DNA of 64,000 bases from Chloroflexota bacterium. Lineage in GTDB: Bacteria > Chloroflexota > UBA11872. How positions within the stretch are numbered: the stretch's first letter is position 1; each line of letters begins with the position of its first letter. The stretch covers positions 51,924-115,923 of the forward strand of contig JAJECS010000018.1 of assembly GCA_022821905.1 (NCBI GenBank), given 5' to 3'. The notes under the pieces were generated by a model. That model ran no database searches. It had not been told where the DNA came from and worked only from the letters and a program-made list of their open reading frames with translations. The position numbers and the translations under genes were made by a program. Positions 24,526 through 35,127 of this stretch are shown piece by piece.

Positions 24526-26967
24526 CTAGCCGGAGTCCCCATCGCGGCCGTCGGCCAGCCGGGCCACGCGCAGCAACTCGACGTTGTCCTTCATGCGCAT
24601 CACAATCACGCCGGCGGCGTATCGTCCTAGCGGACGGGTGTCCTTGAGTCCGCAGCGAATCACCTGCCCATCGGACGAGACCAGCACAATCTCTTCGTCG
24701 GGACTGAGCAGCGTGCGGGCGTCCGCCACTGGTCCGGTCTTCTCATTCAGATTGATAGCTCGCAAGCCTTGGCCGCCTCGTCCCTGCGGCCGGAACTCCG
24801 ACACCGGCATCTTCTTGCCGTAGCCGTTGCGGGTGACCAGCAGCACGTAGGCGTCCTGGCGCGCGAGATCCATAGCCGCAATCTCGTCGTCGTTGGCTAA
24901 CTTGATGGCCCGCACGCCGCCGCTCGTGCGGCCGCTGGCGCGCACGTTGTCGAGGTCGAATCGAATGGCCATACCCTGGCGAGTGAAGAACATCGTGCTG
25001 TCCTCGGCGGTTGCCAGGCGCACCCAGGCCAACTCGTCGTCCGGCGCTACGTTCATCGCCAGCAGGCCGTTGGTGCGGATGGTGACGAACTGCGTCAGCG
25101 CGCTGCGCTTGACCTGACCGCGGCGCGTCCCGAACACCAGGTAATCGCCCGCCTCGAAGTTTGGAATGGCCAGGACGGCCGTGGCTGTCTCCCCCTGCTC
25201 GATTGGCAGCAGGTTGATCACGTTGATCCCCTGCGCGTCGCGCCCGTGCTGTGGGATCTCATAGGTCCGCAGCCGGTAGACCTTGCCGCGGTTGGTGAAG
25301 AACAGCAGGTAATCGTGTGAGTTGGTGATCAGGAAGTGTTCGACGATCCCGCCCGCCTTGCTGCGGAAGCCGATGATTCCGCGACCCCCGCGGCCCTGCC
25401 GGCGGTAGGCGGTGGCTTGCACCCGCTTGACATAACCATTGGATGACAGCGTGACCAGGCAATCCTCATCGGCCACCAGGTCGGCATCCGAAAACTCGCC
25501 GCTCGCGCCGGCCAGTATCTCGGTGCGGCGCTCGTCGCCGAAACGATCCACCACGTCGCGGGTCTCGGTGCGAATGATCTCCCGCACACGGTTCGGGTCG
25601 GCCAGGATGTCCTCCAGGTCGGCAATCTCCGCCCGCACGGCGTCGAGCTCGTCGAGAATGCGCTGCCGCTCGAGCCTCACCAACCGGCGCAGCTGCATGT
25701 CGAGGATGGCGTTGGCCTGCGTCTCCGAGAGTTCGAATCGACGCATCAGCTCGTTTCGCGCGGTTTCCGTGTCGGCGGCGGCGCGAATGCACTCGATCAC
25801 CTCATCGATGTTGTCCAGCGCGATCACGTAGCCCTCGAGCAGGTGCTCCCGGACTCGCGCCTTCTTGAGATCGAAGGTCGTCCGCCGGCGGATCACCTCC
25901 CGCCGATGCTCGATGAACAGCTCGATCATGCGCTTGAGCGTGAGTTGCTCGGGCCGCCCGTCGACCAGGGCCAGCATGTTGATGCTGAACGTGGTTTGCA
26001 GCGACGTGTGCTTGTAGAGCTGATTGAGCACCGCCGAGGGGCGGGCATCGCGCTTCAGCTCGATGACTGCCCGCATGCCGTGACGGTCGGACTCGTCGCG
26101 AATATCCGAAATGCCCTCGATGTTGCGATTGCGCACCAGGTTCGCGATGCGCTCGATCTGCGTGGCCTTGTTGACCATGTAGGGCAGCTCGGTGACGACC
26201 AGCGCCATGCGCTCGCCGCGGACTTCCTCGATCGTGACCCGGGCGCGCACCACCACTCGACCCCGGCCCTGTCGATAGGTGTCCTGGATGTCGTCGGCCC
26301 CGACGATGATCGCCGCCGTTGGAAAGTCCGGTCCCTTCACGAACTTCATCAGGTCGTCGCGGCTCGCGTCGGGTTCGTCCAGCAAGTGCTGGATGGCCCG
26401 TCCCACTTCGCGCAGGTTGTGCGGCGGAATGCTCGTGGCCATCCCGACGGCAATTCCGGTCGAGCCGTTGATGAGCAGATTGGGCACGACGGCCGGCAGG
26501 ACCTCCGGCATCTCAGCGGTCCCGTCGAAGTTCTCGACGAAGTCCACCGTGTCGCGATCGATCTCGTCCAGCATCGCCGCCGACATCGCCGTCAGCCGGG
26601 TCTCGGTGTACCGCATGGCGGCGGCGGGGTCGCCGTCCACCGAGCCGAAGTTGCCTTGACCGTCTACGAGCGGATAGCGCAGCGAAAACGGCTGCGCCAT
26701 GCGCACCAGCGTGTCGTAGAGCGCGCCGTCGCCGTGGGGGTGATATTTCCCCATCGTGTCGCCCACCACGCGCGCCGCCTTGCGAAACCCCGCGTTGGGC
26801 GCCGCGCCTAGCTCGTCCATTGAATAGAGGAGACGTCGCTGGACCGGCTTGAGCCCGTCGCGCACGTCGGGAATGGCGCGCGCCATGATGGTGCTCATGG
26901 CGTAGTCGATGTAGGAGGCTTCCATCTCCTCGGCGAGCTCGATGGGCACGAGGCGGTCGTCGGTCAC
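24526..26967 (-). CDS. gyrA: DNA gyrase subunit A
   Basis: Cuts and rejoins DNA in negative supercoiling, 813 residues. GTG start at 26967; moaC ends at the adjacent base. Catalytic Tyr is Y120 ([11 protein letters not shown]). The quinolone-contact region reads [11 protein letters not shown]: the Ser83-equivalent is Gly (G81) while the Asp87-equivalent is kept (D85). The C-terminal propeller contains the GyrA-box QGRGGRG, which distinguishes GyrA from ParC, and later a second, QGRGGQG. A coiled region near 400-480 includes [15 protein letters not shown]. gyrB is not in the window. Confidence 0.97.
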   Translation of the reverse strand: MTDDRLVPIELAEEMEASYIDYAMSTIMARAIPDVRDGLKPVQRRLLYSMDELGAAPNAGFRKAARVVGDTMGKYHPHGDGALYDTLVRMAQPFSLRYPLVDGQGNFGSVDGDPAAAMRYTETRLTAMSAAMLDEIDRDTVDFVENFDGTAEMPEVLPAVVPNLLINGSTGIAVGMATSIPPHNLREVGRAIQHLLDEPDASRDDLMKFVKGPDFPTAAIIVGADDIQDTYRQGRGRVVVRARVTIEEVRGERMALVVTELPYMVNKATQIERIANLVRNRNIEGISDIRDESDRHGMRAVIELKRDARPSAVLNQLYKHTSLQTTFSINMLALVDGRPEQLTLKRMIELFIEHRREVIRRRTTFDLKKARVREHLLEGYVIALDNIDEVIECIRAAADTETARNELMRRFELSETQANAILDMQLRRLVRLERQRILDELDAVRAEIADLEDILADPNRVREIIRTETRDVVDRFGDERRTEILAGASGEFSDADLVADEDCLVTLSSNGYVKRVQATAYRRQGRGGRGIIGFRSKAGGIVEHFLITNSHDYLLFFTNRGKVYRLRTYEIPQHGRDAQGINVINLLPIEQGETATAVLAIPNFEAGDYLVFGTRRGQVKRSALTQFVTIRTNGLLAMNVAPDDELAWVRLATAEDSTMFFTRQGMAIRFDLDNVRASGRTSGGVRAIKLANDDEIAAMDLARQDAYVLLVTRNGYGKKMPVSEFRPQGRGGQGLRAINLNEKTGPVADARTLLSPDEEIVLVSSDGQVIRCGLKDTRPLGRYAAGVIVMRMKDNVELLRVARLADGRDGDSG

Positions 26968-27480
26968 TTAGCCCTCCCTAACCGGCAGATCGGCGGCCTG
27001 AAAGTCGCCGCTCGCGCCGCCGGACTTCTTCAATAGGCGCACGTCGCGCACGCTCATCGCGCGGTCGACGGCTTTGCACATGTCATAGACCGCCAGCGCC
27101 GCGACGGCGACGGCGGTCAGGGCCTCCATCTCCACGCCGGTGCGGGCGGTGGTGCGCACCGTGGCCTCGATAGCGAGACCCGGAGGCTCATCCGCGGGCT
27201 CGATGGCCACGTCAATACCGCTCAGCGGCAGTGGGTGGCACAGCGGAATGAGGTCCGGGGTGCGCTTGGCCGCCATGATCCCGGCCACCCGCGCCACGCC
27301 CACCACGTCACCCTTCGGCAGCGACGACTCGCGGCCGTCAAGCTGCGCGCGAATCATGGCCAGCGTTTCGGGTTGCATCTCGATGCGCGCCGCCGCCACG
27401 GCGACGCGGTCGGTTTGCGGTTTTGCGCCGACATCCACCATGCGCGGAGCCCCGGCACCGTCGAAGTGCGTCAGCCCCAT
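26968..27480 (-). CDS. moaC: Cyclic pyranopterin monophosphate synthase MoaC
   Basis: Makes cyclic pyranopterin monophosphate from the MoaA product in molybdenum (or tungsten) cofactor synthesis. The 170-residue protein has all family motifs: [10 protein letters not shown] near the start, [23 protein letters not shown] with the conserved His, [24 protein letters not shown] with catalytic Asp/Lys, and [10 protein letters not shown]. Its stop codon abuts the start of gyrA, so the two share a message. Together with moeA (42414) and MoaD/ThiS-like (14415) it supports the AOR enzyme at 14666. Confidence 0.96.
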   Translation of the reverse strand: MGLTHFDGAGAPRMVDVGAKPQTDRVAVAAARIEMQPETLAMIRAQLDGRESSLPKGDVVGVARVAGIMAAKRTPDLIPLCHPLPLSGIDVAIEPADEPPGLAIEATVRTTARTGVEMEALTAVAVAALAVYDMCKAVDRAMSVRDVRLLKKSGGASGDFQAADLPVREG

Positions 27481-27875
27481 GTGTGCGTGGTGGACTCCCC
27501 TGGGCGCGATGAAACGGCCGTGATTCTCCCGGGACCAATTCTATCAGGCTGGGCGCGGAAATCGGCATTGCCCGGCGCGTTGCGGCGGCCCCGCGCGCGA
27601 GTGCCGGCAGCAACGTTTGACGCGCCGACGGCGAGCCCATGAATTGTCGGTTTTATGTCGCTGCAAACTTCCTCGTACGCGGTGTGATGCACCCTCCGGA
27701 GTCCGCGCGTCTTGACTCGGAACGCGGAGTGACCTCCGCCGCCGGCGGGCCGAGGCAGGTTCGCCCCGCCGTTCCGCGGGCGATCCATCCGTGCGGTGCG
27801 GGCACTCGTGTCCTCGGAAGGCCCGCGTTGACACGCCGACGGCGCGCTACCTAGCATCCGCGTGGGACTTAGGCG
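27481..27875. other. Intergenic region between moaC and pilin-like gene
   Basis: About 395 bp that must carry the moaC-gyrA promoter on the minus strand and the pilin promoter on the plus strand (27828-27857). Several short ORFs cover it, but none has a ribosome site or a recognisable product. It contains GC-rich inverted segments such as GCCGCCGGCGGGCC. Confidence 0.5.
27828..27857 (+). promoter_or_regulatory. Sigma-70-type promoter of the pilin-like gene
   Basis: A perfect -35 TTGACA (27828-27833), an 18-bp spacer and a -10 of TAGCAT (27852-27857). Transcription would begin near 27864, just before the start codon at 27876, so the leader is very short. Confidence 0.6.
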
Positions 27876-28088
27876 GTGGCGCACATGCACGACGACTCAA
27901 TCGATCGGACCGATCGCCCGTCCGGCGGTTCCATTGTCGGCCAGAGCGGACAGAGCGTTGTCGGCTACGCGCTGGTCGCCGTGGCGTTCGTGGTCGTCCT
28001 AGTGCTCGTCCTGACGACCTTGGGCGATAGCATTGGGGAGGGGCTCGACAGCCTGTTGGAGACAATCTCCCAGCCATTCACGAGCTAG
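27876..28088 (+). CDS. Flp/TadE-like small pilin-type protein
   Basis: Protein of 70 residues from a GTG at 27876 (67 from an ATG at 27885). A hydrophilic, acidic N-terminus ends in SGQSVVGYALVAVAFVVVLV, which resembles the Gxx(V/L)xxYAL signal-anchor of Flp-type type IVb pilins, although the usual Glu before Tyr is Gly here. The rest is one hydrophobic helix and a short tail. It is alone, without tad secretion genes nearby, and clpC starts 5 bp after its stop, so it may be co-transcribed. Could also be an unrelated single-span protein. Confidence 0.6.
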   Translation: MAHMHDDSIDRTDRPSGGSIVGQSGQSVVGYALVAVAFVVVLVLVLTTLGDSIGEGLDSLLETISQPFTS

Positions 28089-28092
28089 CGGC

Positions 28093-30597
28093 GTGGAATC
28101 AACCCGAGACGAATACGAACCCGTTGAGTATCTGCGGCGCCTGACCACCAAGGGCCGGCGGATTCTTGCCCAGGCGGAGCTCGAGGCAACCAACCTCGGG
28201 CACTCGACCGTGGGCGCCAATCACCTGCTGCTGGCGATTCTCGCCTCGCCGCAGACCGCGGCGGCGCGCATCTTGCGTGAAGCGCAGGTCGACGTGCTCA
28301 AGCTGCGCGAGGCGGTGGTGGAGGCCCTGGGTCCCGGGAACGACCAAGACCCCGGCCGACGACCGCTGGGTCCGGGCGGCCGCAATGCGCTGCGGGCCGC
28401 CGCGCTGGAAGCCGAGCGCACGGGCGTGCGGTTCATTGGCACCGAACACTTGCTCTTGGGCGTGCTGGCCCACCATGGCCGGTTAACCGGCGAGAGCCTG
28501 CGTCAGGCGGGCGTCGACTTCCGCTCGATTCGCCGACGCATTGAGGCGTCCTATCGCCCTGGTCGCGTGGGAGGCGGCGGCCGGCGAGCCAGTCGCCGCG
28601 GGCGCCGCCGGGCCAAGAGCGCGTTGGCCGAGTACGGCCGCGACGTGACGCGCGCCGCCGCGAGCGGCGACCTCGACCCGGTCGTCGGTCGGCGGGCCGA
28701 AATGGACCGCATGATCGAAATCCTCGTGCGGCGCACCAAGAACAACCCGGTCCTCGTGGGCGATGCGGGAGTCGGGAAGACGGCCATCGTCGAAGGACTG
28801 GCCCAGCGCATTCGGGAAGGCGACGTGCCGCCCGATTTGCGCAAGGGCCGCATCGTGGCGCTCGATTTGGCCGCGACCATTGCGGGCACCAAGTATCGCG
28901 GCGAGTTCGAGGAACGCGTGCAGGGCGTGATTGCCGAGGCCCGCGGAGATCCAAACGTCATCCTGTTCATCGACGAGGTGCACACCGTCGTCGGCGCGGG
29001 CGGAGCCGCGGGTTCGCTCGATGCGGCCAACATGCTCAAGAGCCATCTTGCGCGAGGCGAGGTGCGGCTGATCGGTGCGACCACCTGGCGCGAATACCGC
29101 CGTCATATCGCCAACGACAAGAGCTTGACCCGGCGGCTCCAGCCAATCGATGTCGGCGAGCCCGACGATGAGGCGGCGATCGCCATCGTGGAGGGCCTGC
29201 GACCCGTCTACGAGCAATATCACGGCGTGCAGATCAGCGACGAAGCTCTGGAGGCTTCCGTGAGCATGTCGCGGCGCTACCTGACCGAACGTCAACTGCC
29301 CGACAAGGCCATCGACCTGATTGATGAAGCGGCTGCGAAAGCCAAGGTGGTCCGCCTCACCGCCCCCGAGCGACTGCGGCAGCTCGAAAAGCGCCTGGAC
29401 GACTTGGCGTCGACACGGGCCGACCTGGGCGTCGATGGGCAGCCGGAGCAGGTCCTTGAGCTGGCGGCGGCGGAGGCGCAACTGCGCGAGGAGCTGCGCG
29501 ACGAACGCCGCGCCTGGGAGGCCGAGGCGCGCGCAAACACTCCCATCATCGGGGTTCACGAAATAGCCGGCGTTTTGTCGCGCTGGAGCGGCGTCCCCAC
29601 GCCGACCCTCATCGAGGCCGAGGCCGAGCGCTTCCTGGCCATCGAGTCAATGCTCCAGAAGCGTGTCGTGGGGCAGGACGAGGCGCTCAACGAGCTCGGC
29701 CGGTCACTGCGTCGTGCGGTGGCCGGCATGCGTGATGAGCGCCGTCCCATCGGATCGTTTCTCATGATTGGTCCCACCGGCGTCGGCAAGACCGAGACCG
29801 CCAAGGCCGCGGCCGAGTTCGTGAGCGGCGACGAGCACAAACTCGTTCGGGTGGACATGAGCGAGTTTGGCGAGTGGCACGCGGTGTCCCGTCTCGTCGG
29901 GTCGCCGCCCGGATACGTGGGGCACGATCAGGCTGGCGAGCTCACCGAGTCCGTGCGCCGCAATCCCTTCTCCGTCGTGCTGTTCGACGACGTGGAGAAA
30001 GCGCATCCTCGGACGCTGCACATGATGCTGCAGATCATGGAAGACGGTGTCCTCACCGACGCGAACGGGCGCACGGTCGACTTTCGCAGCACCATCATCG
30101 TCATGACGTCGAACCTTGGCGTGGAGGAGTCGCGCGGGCCGAAGATTGGCTTCGGTTCGGGGCCGACGCGGCAGGCCGGCGAGCGCGCGGCGTTTGAGTC
30201 ACGCATGCGTGAGCATGCGCGGCGCCATCTCCCGGCGGAGTTTCTCAACCGTATCGATCGATTGCTCGTGTATCACGATCTCGGTGAAGCCGAACTGCGT
30301 GAGATTGCGCGACGACTCCTGTCGGCGGCGGTCCTCCGTGCGCGGGCGGTTGGGCTTGAGTTGCACGTCACCTCCGAGGCCCTGGACTACGTGGTGCGCA
30401 TTGCTGCCGGTCGGAACCAGGGCGCTCGCCCCGTGCGGCAACTCGTGAGCCGCTATGTGGACGAGCCGCTGACCGAGCACGTCGTTGACGGCGATGGCGC
30501 CGAAAAGGAGTTCGAGCTCCGGGTCGAGGACGGCGAGCCTGTCGTCGTCCAGATCCAACGGGCCGACGCCGAGCCGGCGCCCGCCCCGCAGGGTTGA
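28093..30597 (+). CDS. clpC: ATP-dependent Clp protease ATP-binding subunit ClpC-type
   Basis: AAA+ unfoldase, 834 residues from a GTG at 28093. The N-domain (about 1-145) has paired Clp repeats ([26 protein letters not shown]). Walker A of the first AAA+ module is [10 protein letters not shown] (near 223), Walker [10 protein letters not shown]. The short central coiled-coil region, about 395-450 ([20 protein letters not shown]), fits ClpC rather than ClpB. The second module has [10 protein letters not shown] (near 560), [12 protein letters not shown], and the C-terminal ClpB-small domain. Works with ClpP, which is not in the window. The frame is open upstream from 28033 but would overlap the pilin gene. 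Confidence 0.94.
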   Translation: MESTRDEYEPVEYLRRLTTKGRRILAQAELEATNLGHSTVGANHLLLAILASPQTAAARILREAQVDVLKLREAVVEALGPGNDQDPGRRPLGPGGRNALRAAALEAERTGVRFIGTEHLLLGVLAHHGRLTGESLRQAGVDFRSIRRRIEASYRPGRVGGGGRRASRRGRRRAKSALAEYGRDVTRAAASGDLDPVVGRRAEMDRMIEILVRRTKNNPVLVGDAGVGKTAIVEGLAQRIREGDVPPDLRKGRIVALDLAATIAGTKYRGEFEERVQGVIAEARGDPNVILFIDEVHTVVGAGGAAGSLDAANMLKSHLARGEVRLIGATTWREYRRHIANDKSLTRRLQPIDVGEPDDEAAIAIVEGLRPVYEQYHGVQISDEALEASVSMSRRYLTERQLPDKAIDLIDEAAAKAKVVRLTAPERLRQLEKRLDDLASTRADLGVDGQPEQVLELAAAEAQLREELRDERRAWEAEARANTPIIGVHEIAGVLSRWSGVPTPTLIEAEAERFLAIESMLQKRVVGQDEALNELGRSLRRAVAGMRDERRPIGSFLMIGPTGVGKTETAKAAAEFVSGDEHKLVRVDMSEFGEWHAVSRLVGSPPGYVGHDQAGELTESVRRNPFSVVLFDDVEKAHPRTLHMMLQIMEDGVLTDANGRTVDFRSTIIVMTSNLGVEESRGPKIGFGSGPTRQAGERAAFESRMREHARRHLPAEFLNRIDRLLVYHDLGEAELREIARRLLSAAVLRARAVGLELHVTSEALDYVVRIAAGRNQGARPVRQLVSRYVDEPLTEHVVDGDGAEKEFELRVEDGEPVVVQIQRADAEPAPAPQG

Positions 30598-30658
30598 TCC
30601 GGGCCGGGGGCGCGTACGGGGCGGGTCAGGCGCCTCGACGCTGAAGCCGATCGGCGAG

Positions 30659-31363
30659 GTGGCCCGGGCCCTCGGGCGCGGCCTGGCGGATATCGTCTTC
30701 CCACCGCTTTGCGCCGGGTGTGGCGCGCTTGGCGACGGCATTTGCGCCGTTTGCATCTCTCAGATCGAACCCCTCCCGCGACCCTGCTGCCGCCAATGCA
30801 ATCGGAGGCTGGAACACGGCGACCAGTGCGCCGCATGCCTTCATCAGAATCGGCGGATCGACCAGGTGTTCGTGCGCTATCCCTACGAGACGCCCGTGCG
30901 CGATGCGATTCTGCGCCTCAAATTCCGCAACAAGCGATACCTCGCCGGGGCGCTGGCGCGGGTCGCGGCGGAGGCGCTGTCCGACCCGCCGGATATCGAT
31001 GCGCTCGTTCCAATTCCGCTGGGTCCTGCGCGCGAGCGGGAACGGGGCTTCAACCAGAGCGCGCTCATCGCGGCGCAATTGACCCGATCGCTGGCCGTGC
31101 CCGTGCTCGACCGGCATTTGATCCGTCACCGCGATACGTTTCCGCAGATGTCGCTGACGCGTGAAGCGCGCTGGCGAAACGTGATTGGCGCCTTCACCTG
31201 CCTCCACAACATGAGCGGCGCCCGTGTGCTGCTCGTCGATGACGTGGCGGCAACCGGAGCGACGCTCGAGGCTGCCGCCCGCGCGCTTAGGCGTCGCGGG
31301 GCGCGCTGGGTGGGGGCGGTGGTGGCGGCGAGACCGCCGCCGGATCGTCCGCTCGCGCCGTAG
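30659..31363 (+). CDS. ComF-family phosphoribosyltransferase-like protein
   Basis: ComF-type competence/amidophosphoribosyltransferase-like protein, 234 residues if the GTG at 30659 is used. An N-terminal zinc-ribbon has Cys pairs C18/C21 and C29/C32 (PPLCAGCGALGDGICAVC) and further Cys pairs in CCRQCNRR and QCAAC. The PRTase motif VLLVDDVAATGATLEAAA is near the C-terminus, and PIPLGPARERERGFNQS is the family signature. The open frame extends into the clpC 3' end (from 30485), but that start would overlap coding sequence. In other bacteria it helps DNA uptake; other com genes are not seen. Confidence 0.87.
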   Translation: MARALGRGLADIVFPPLCAGCGALGDGICAVCISQIEPLPRPCCRQCNRRLEHGDQCAACLHQNRRIDQVFVRYPYETPVRDAILRLKFRNKRYLAGALARVAAEALSDPPDIDALVPIPLGPARERERGFNQSALIAAQLTRSLAVPVLDRHLIRHRDTFPQMSLTREARWRNVIGAFTCLHNMSGARVLLVDDVAATGATLEAAARALRRRGARWVGAVVAARPPPDRPLAP

Positions 31364-31454
31364 GCCCCTTATCCACACCCTGTTGATATACTCCGCGATC
31401 TAACTCCGGGGCGTGCAGCCATAACTCTTTGCCGCGACCCGCGTTTCAGATGGT

Positions 31455-32345
31455 GTGAAGCCTGTGCGTGACCTCCTTGCCGGCCGTCGGCGTGGTGGCG
31501 TCCCAGCCGATCTCTGGGCCACATGCCGCAAGTGCGGCGCCATGCACTACCGTCCGGAGTTCGAGGCGGGACTGCACGTGTGCACCCGCTGCAACTACCA
31601 CGATCGCCTGACGGTCGGCCAGCGGCTCGATCTCCTCTTGGACGATGCCGCGGGCTTCCGGGAACTGGCAGCCGACGTGCAGACGTCCGACCCGCTCAAC
31701 TTCTCCCGGCCAAGTGGACGCTATCCGGACCGCGTGGCCAAGGCCCAGGCTTCTACCGGTCGCTCCGAGGCCGTCGTGTGCGGCGTGGGGCACATCCAGG
31801 GCCACGAGGTGGCACTGGGGGTGATGGAGTTCGGCTTCATTGCCGGCAGCATGGGCGGGGCCGCCGGAGAGCGCATCGCCCGACTGTTCGAGCTTGCGCA
31901 AGAACGACGCATTCCGCTGGTGATGGTCACCTCGTCCGGCGGCGCCCGGCAGGACGAGGGCGTGTTTGCCTTGATGCAGATGGCGAAGACCACCGCCGCC
32001 GCCGCGCGTCTTGCCGCTGCCGGCGTGCCCTATATCTCGCTCATGGCCGATCCCACCCTCGCCGGCGTCACGGCCAGCTTTGCGGCGGTTGCCGACATCA
32101 TCATCGGCGAGCCGGGCGCCACGATTCGCTTCGCCGGCTCGCGCGTCGTGCAAGGGACGCTGAGCCGCCGGGCGCAGGCCGACGACCACACCGCCGAGTG
32201 GGTGCTTCGGCGCGGCATGATCGACGCGGTCGTTCCTCGAAGGGACCAGCGCCGCACGATCGGCCGACTTATCGAGCTGCTGGCGCCCGCCCAGGTGTCT
32301 CGGCGTGCCGAGGTTGTTGACGCGGCCCGAACCCGGTTGGGGTAG
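31455..32345 (+). CDS. accD: Acetyl-CoA carboxylase carboxyltransferase beta subunit
   Basis: Half of the carboxyltransferase that transfers CO2 from biotin to acetyl-CoA, giving malonyl-CoA for fatty-acid synthesis. 296 residues, GTG start. A zinc ribbon has C24, C27, C43 and C46 (CRKC, CTRC). The crotonase-fold domain shows MGFGFIAGSMGGAAGERI-like residues 'FGFIAGSMGGAAGERIA' and SSGGARQDEGVFALMQM, a region for the oxyanion hole. It is 12 bp upstream of accA, and both are read together. Confidence 0.95.
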   Translation: MKPVRDLLAGRRRGGVPADLWATCRKCGAMHYRPEFEAGLHVCTRCNYHDRLTVGQRLDLLLDDAAGFRELAADVQTSDPLNFSRPSGRYPDRVAKAQASTGRSEAVVCGVGHIQGHEVALGVMEFGFIAGSMGGAAGERIARLFELAQERRIPLVMVTSSGGARQDEGVFALMQMAKTTAAAARLAAAGVPYISLMADPTLAGVTASFAAVADIIIGEPGATIRFAGSRVVQGTLSRRAQADDHTAEWVLRRGMIDAVVPRRDQRRTIGRLIELLAPAQVSRRAEVVDAARTRLG

Positions 32346-32357
32346 CGAGCGCCGGCC

Positions 32358-33368
32358 GTGCTGGACTTCGAGCGCGACCTCGACGAATTGCGCAGCCGCA
32401 TCGCGGAGCTTGAAGCGGAGAGCGATGTGGATTCCGCGTCGGATGTCCTGCGGCAGCTTGAGCTGATGCAGCTCGAGCTCGAGGCGCGTACCGCCGACGT
32501 GTTTTCTCGACTGACGCCCTGGCAGCGCGTGCAACTGGCCCGCCATCGCGATCGGCCCCACACGCTCGACTTCATCGAGCGCATGATTGACGGCTTCGTC
32601 GAGCTGCACGGCGATCGGCGCCACGGCGACGACATGGCGGTTGTTGGCGGCGTGGGTTCGCTGCACGGGCGGCGGGTCGTCGTGGTCGGTCATCAGAAAG
32701 GCCGTGGCACGCGCCAGAATGTCGAGCGCAACTTTGGCATGGCCCACCCCGAGGGCTATCGCAAAGCCATCCGCCTGTTCAAGCTGGCCGCGCGATTTGG
32801 CCTCCCGGTCATCACCCTGCTCGACACGCCCGGGGCCGGACCGGCATTGGAGGATGAGGAGCGTGGCCAGTCGTGGGCCATCGCCGAGAGCATGGCGGTC
32901 ATGGCGCGTCTGGAGACGCCCATTGTCGTCGCGGTCATTGGCGAGGGCGGCAGCGGCGGCGCCCTGGCGATGGGCGTCGGCGACCGCGTTCTGATGCTGG
33001 AGCACGCGATCTACTCCGTGGCTTCCCCGGAGGCCGCGGCCGCGATCATCTGGCGGGACTCGAAGTTCGCGGAGCGCGCTGCCGAGGCCCTTGGACTGAC
33101 CTCGGATGTCCTCTACGCGGCGGATCTCATCGACCGCATCGTCCCCGAACCGCCCGGTGGCGCCCACCGCGACTACGACGCCACGGCGGAAAACCTCAGA
33201 GCGGCGCTCGCCGACGCGCTGGATGAGCTTCAGGCAATCGCGCCCGCCGACCTGGTCGCGAAGCGGTACGCCAAATTCCGCGCGATGAGCGCCCACGTGG
33301 AGTCGACGCCGGACGATGCGTTGGTCGACGGTGCCAGCGTCGGGCCGGAGAACCGTCACGACCGGTAG
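32358..33368 (+). CDS. accA: Acetyl-CoA carboxylase carboxyltransferase alpha subunit
   Basis: Partner of AccD in an alpha2-beta2 carboxyltransferase, 336 residues. The N-terminal coiled region (DFERDLDELRSRIAELEAES) is family-typical. Further motifs: DFIELHGDRRHGDD-type (FVELHGDRRHGDD), VVGHQKGRGT, NFGMAHPEGYRKA, DTPGAGPALEDEERGQ, IGEGGSGGALAMGVGDRV and YSVASPEAAAAIIW. GTG start, with accD just upstream. accB and accC (biotin carrier and carboxylase) are absent from the window. Confidence 0.95.
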   Translation: MLDFERDLDELRSRIAELEAESDVDSASDVLRQLELMQLELEARTADVFSRLTPWQRVQLARHRDRPHTLDFIERMIDGFVELHGDRRHGDDMAVVGGVGSLHGRRVVVVGHQKGRGTRQNVERNFGMAHPEGYRKAIRLFKLAARFGLPVITLLDTPGAGPALEDEERGQSWAIAESMAVMARLETPIVVAVIGEGGSGGALAMGVGDRVLMLEHAIYSVASPEAAAAIIWRDSKFAERAAEALGLTSDVLYAADLIDRIVPEPPGGAHRDYDATAENLRAALADALDELQAIAPADLVAKRYAKFRAMSAHVESTPDDALVDGASVGPENRHDR

Positions 33369-33413
33369 CCCTTCGATCACTTGCCGACGGCCCGGACGGC
33401 GCCCGCGCACTGA

Positions 33414-34289
33414 GTGGCCGTGCTGAACGTCCGCCAGACGGCCGTGCTGGCCGGACTCGGCGCCCTGGGTCTGGCGACTCGCTCCATCGTGCGATCGCCC
33501 AGCGCGGTGGCGGCGACACTATCTTTACCGCTCCCACGGTTGCCGCAGGCACTCGATGGGCTGACCATCCAGGTCGTGTCCGACCTTCACGTGCGCTCGC
33601 CGCGCACGCCCAGTCTGAACGCCCTGCACCGGCTCGCGGGTACACGCCCCGACTTCCTGTTTGCCTGCGGCGACCTCAGCGACCGGGTCGACGCCGCGCC
33701 GTTCGTGGCCGAGGCGCTGGCGGCCATCCAGCCCGTGCACGGCGCCTACGTGGTCTGGGGAAACCATGACCTGTTCGTGTCCCGCGCTGCGACCGACCCG
33801 GCGTGGATCGGCTATCGCACGCAGCCGCTGGGATTCACGCGTCAGGTGTATCAGGCACACGGCATCACCGTGCTCAACAACGCGCACGCGCGCCACCGGA
33901 TCGGCGACGCGGAGGTGGCCATTGTCGGCATCGGCGATGCGACCCATCGCGGCGACGACGCGGTGCGTGCATTTGACGGCCTCGACAAAGACGCCTTCGC
34001 CCTTGTGGTGACGCACAATCCCGACGCCGTGCCACGGCTGGGGCAAGCGCGCGTGGACCTCGTGGTTTGCGGACATACCCACGGCGGGCAGATCGTGCCG
34101 CCGCTCATGACACCGCCCATGACCAGCACGCGCTCGCCGCTTCCGAGAGCCAGCGGGCTGATGCACATTGACGGTCGACTGGTGTTCATCACCCGCGGAG
34201 TCGGTACGGTCGGAATCCCCATGCGAGTCAACGCGCCCGCGGAAGTGCCGCGGCTGACGCTGGTTCGCGTCGGTGAGACTGCCCGGTAG
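33414..34289 (+). CDS. Metallophosphoesterase (YkuE/LpxG-like)
   Basis: Dinuclear-metal phosphoesterase, 291 residues. Motifs in order: VSDLHV (D57, H59), CGDLSDR (86-91), WGNHDL (116-119), HNPDAVP, and GHTHGGQIVPP near residue 222. A hydrophobic N-terminus (VLAGLGALGLATRSIV) could anchor it. YkuE-like enzymes act on lipids or UDP-sugar lipids at the membrane; the exact substrate is unknown. It follows accA by 45 bp and begins with GTG. Confidence 0.9.
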   Translation: MAVLNVRQTAVLAGLGALGLATRSIVRSPSAVAATLSLPLPRLPQALDGLTIQVVSDLHVRSPRTPSLNALHRLAGTRPDFLFACGDLSDRVDAAPFVAEALAAIQPVHGAYVVWGNHDLFVSRAATDPAWIGYRTQPLGFTRQVYQAHGITVLNNAHARHRIGDAEVAIVGIGDATHRGDDAVRAFDGLDKDAFALVVTHNPDAVPRLGQARVDLVVCGHTHGGQIVPPLMTPPMTSTRSPLPRASGLMHIDGRLVFITRGVGTVGIPMRVNAPAEVPRLTLVRVGETAR

Positions 34290-34353
34290 GCTTGGCCAGG
34301 CCGGTCGTCGTGGGTATGGCTCGCCCAACGCGGTGTAGAAGCAGGAGTCGCTG

Positions 34354-35127
34354 ATGGACCTTGGTCTTGGTGACCGCGTGGCACTGGTGACGGGTGGAAG
34401 TCGCGGCATCGGTCGGGCAATCGCTCTCGGGCTTGCGGCAGAGGGCTGTGACGTGGCCATCGTGGCGCGAGGCGGGGAAGACCTGCGCCGTACGGCCGAC
34501 GAGATCTCGGCGCTCGGGGTTCACGCGTGCTCGTTCGCGCTGGACATGCGCGACGCCGAGGCGCCGGCTCGGGCCGTGGGGCGCACGGTGGCCGAGCTCG
34601 GCGGCATCAATGTGTTGGTGAACAACGTCGGCGGAGCCATGGGCGACAGCAGCTTCGCTACGGGTACCGACGACCAGTGGTCCGCGACGTTCGACGTCAA
34701 CCTGAGCGCCGCCCTACGGGCCAGTCGCGCGGCGGCGCCGCTCATGAAGGCCGCCGGCTGGGGACGCATTGTGCACATCACGTCCATCTACGGGCGCGAG
34801 GCTGGTGGCCCGCCCGCCTATAACGCCGCCAAGTCGGCCATGAACAGCCTGGCGACCTCGATGGCGCACGAGTTGGCGCCGTTTGGCATCACGGTCAATG
34901 CCGTGGCGCCGGGCTCGATTCTATTTCCGGGCGGTGGCTGGGAGCAGCGACAGCGCCGCGATCCCGAGGGCATGGCGGCGTTCGTCGAGCGCGACATGCC
35001 CATGGGACGGTTTGGCCGTCCCGAGGAAGTGGCCGCCGTGGTGGCGTTTCTGGCCTCGGAGCAGGCCGGCCTCGTCACCGGCGCCTGCATCAACGTCGAC
35101 GGTGGGCAGTCCCGCTCGAATATCTAG
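34354..35127 (+). CDS. Short-chain dehydrogenase/reductase (SDR)
   Basis: Classical NAD(P)-dependent SDR, 257 residues. The cofactor motif TGGSRGIG is at 13-20 and VNNVGG follows. The catalytic residues are S144 (HITSIYG), Y156 and K160 (PAYNAAKSAM). PMGRFGRPEEVAAVVAFLAS and GACINVDGGQ are typical of 3-oxoacyl-ACP reductase-like sugar/alcohol dehydrogenases. Its 3' end overlaps the convergent aldo/keto reductase by 4 bp. Substrate unknown. Confidence 0.94.
   Translation: MDLGLGDRVALVTGGSRGIGRAIALGLAAEGCDVAIVARGGEDLRRTADEISALGVHACSFALDMRDAEAPARAVGRTVAELGGINVLVNNVGGAMGDSSFATGTDDQWSATFDVNLSAALRASRAAAPLMKAAGWGRIVHITSIYGREAGGPPAYNAAKSAMNSLATSMAHELAPFGITVNAVAPGSILFPGGGWEQRQRRDPEGMAAFVERDMPMGRFGRPEEVAAVVAFLASEQAGLVTGACINVDGGQSRSNI

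Noticed and set aside
27639..27854. Small ORF between moaC and the pilin gene
   Set aside because: No ribosome site, composition as in neighbouring non-coding DNA, and it covers the pilin promoter.
31446..33410. 654-codon minus-strand ORF over accD/accA
   Set aside because: Antisense shadow caused by GC-rich third positions; accD and accA motifs are on the plus strand.
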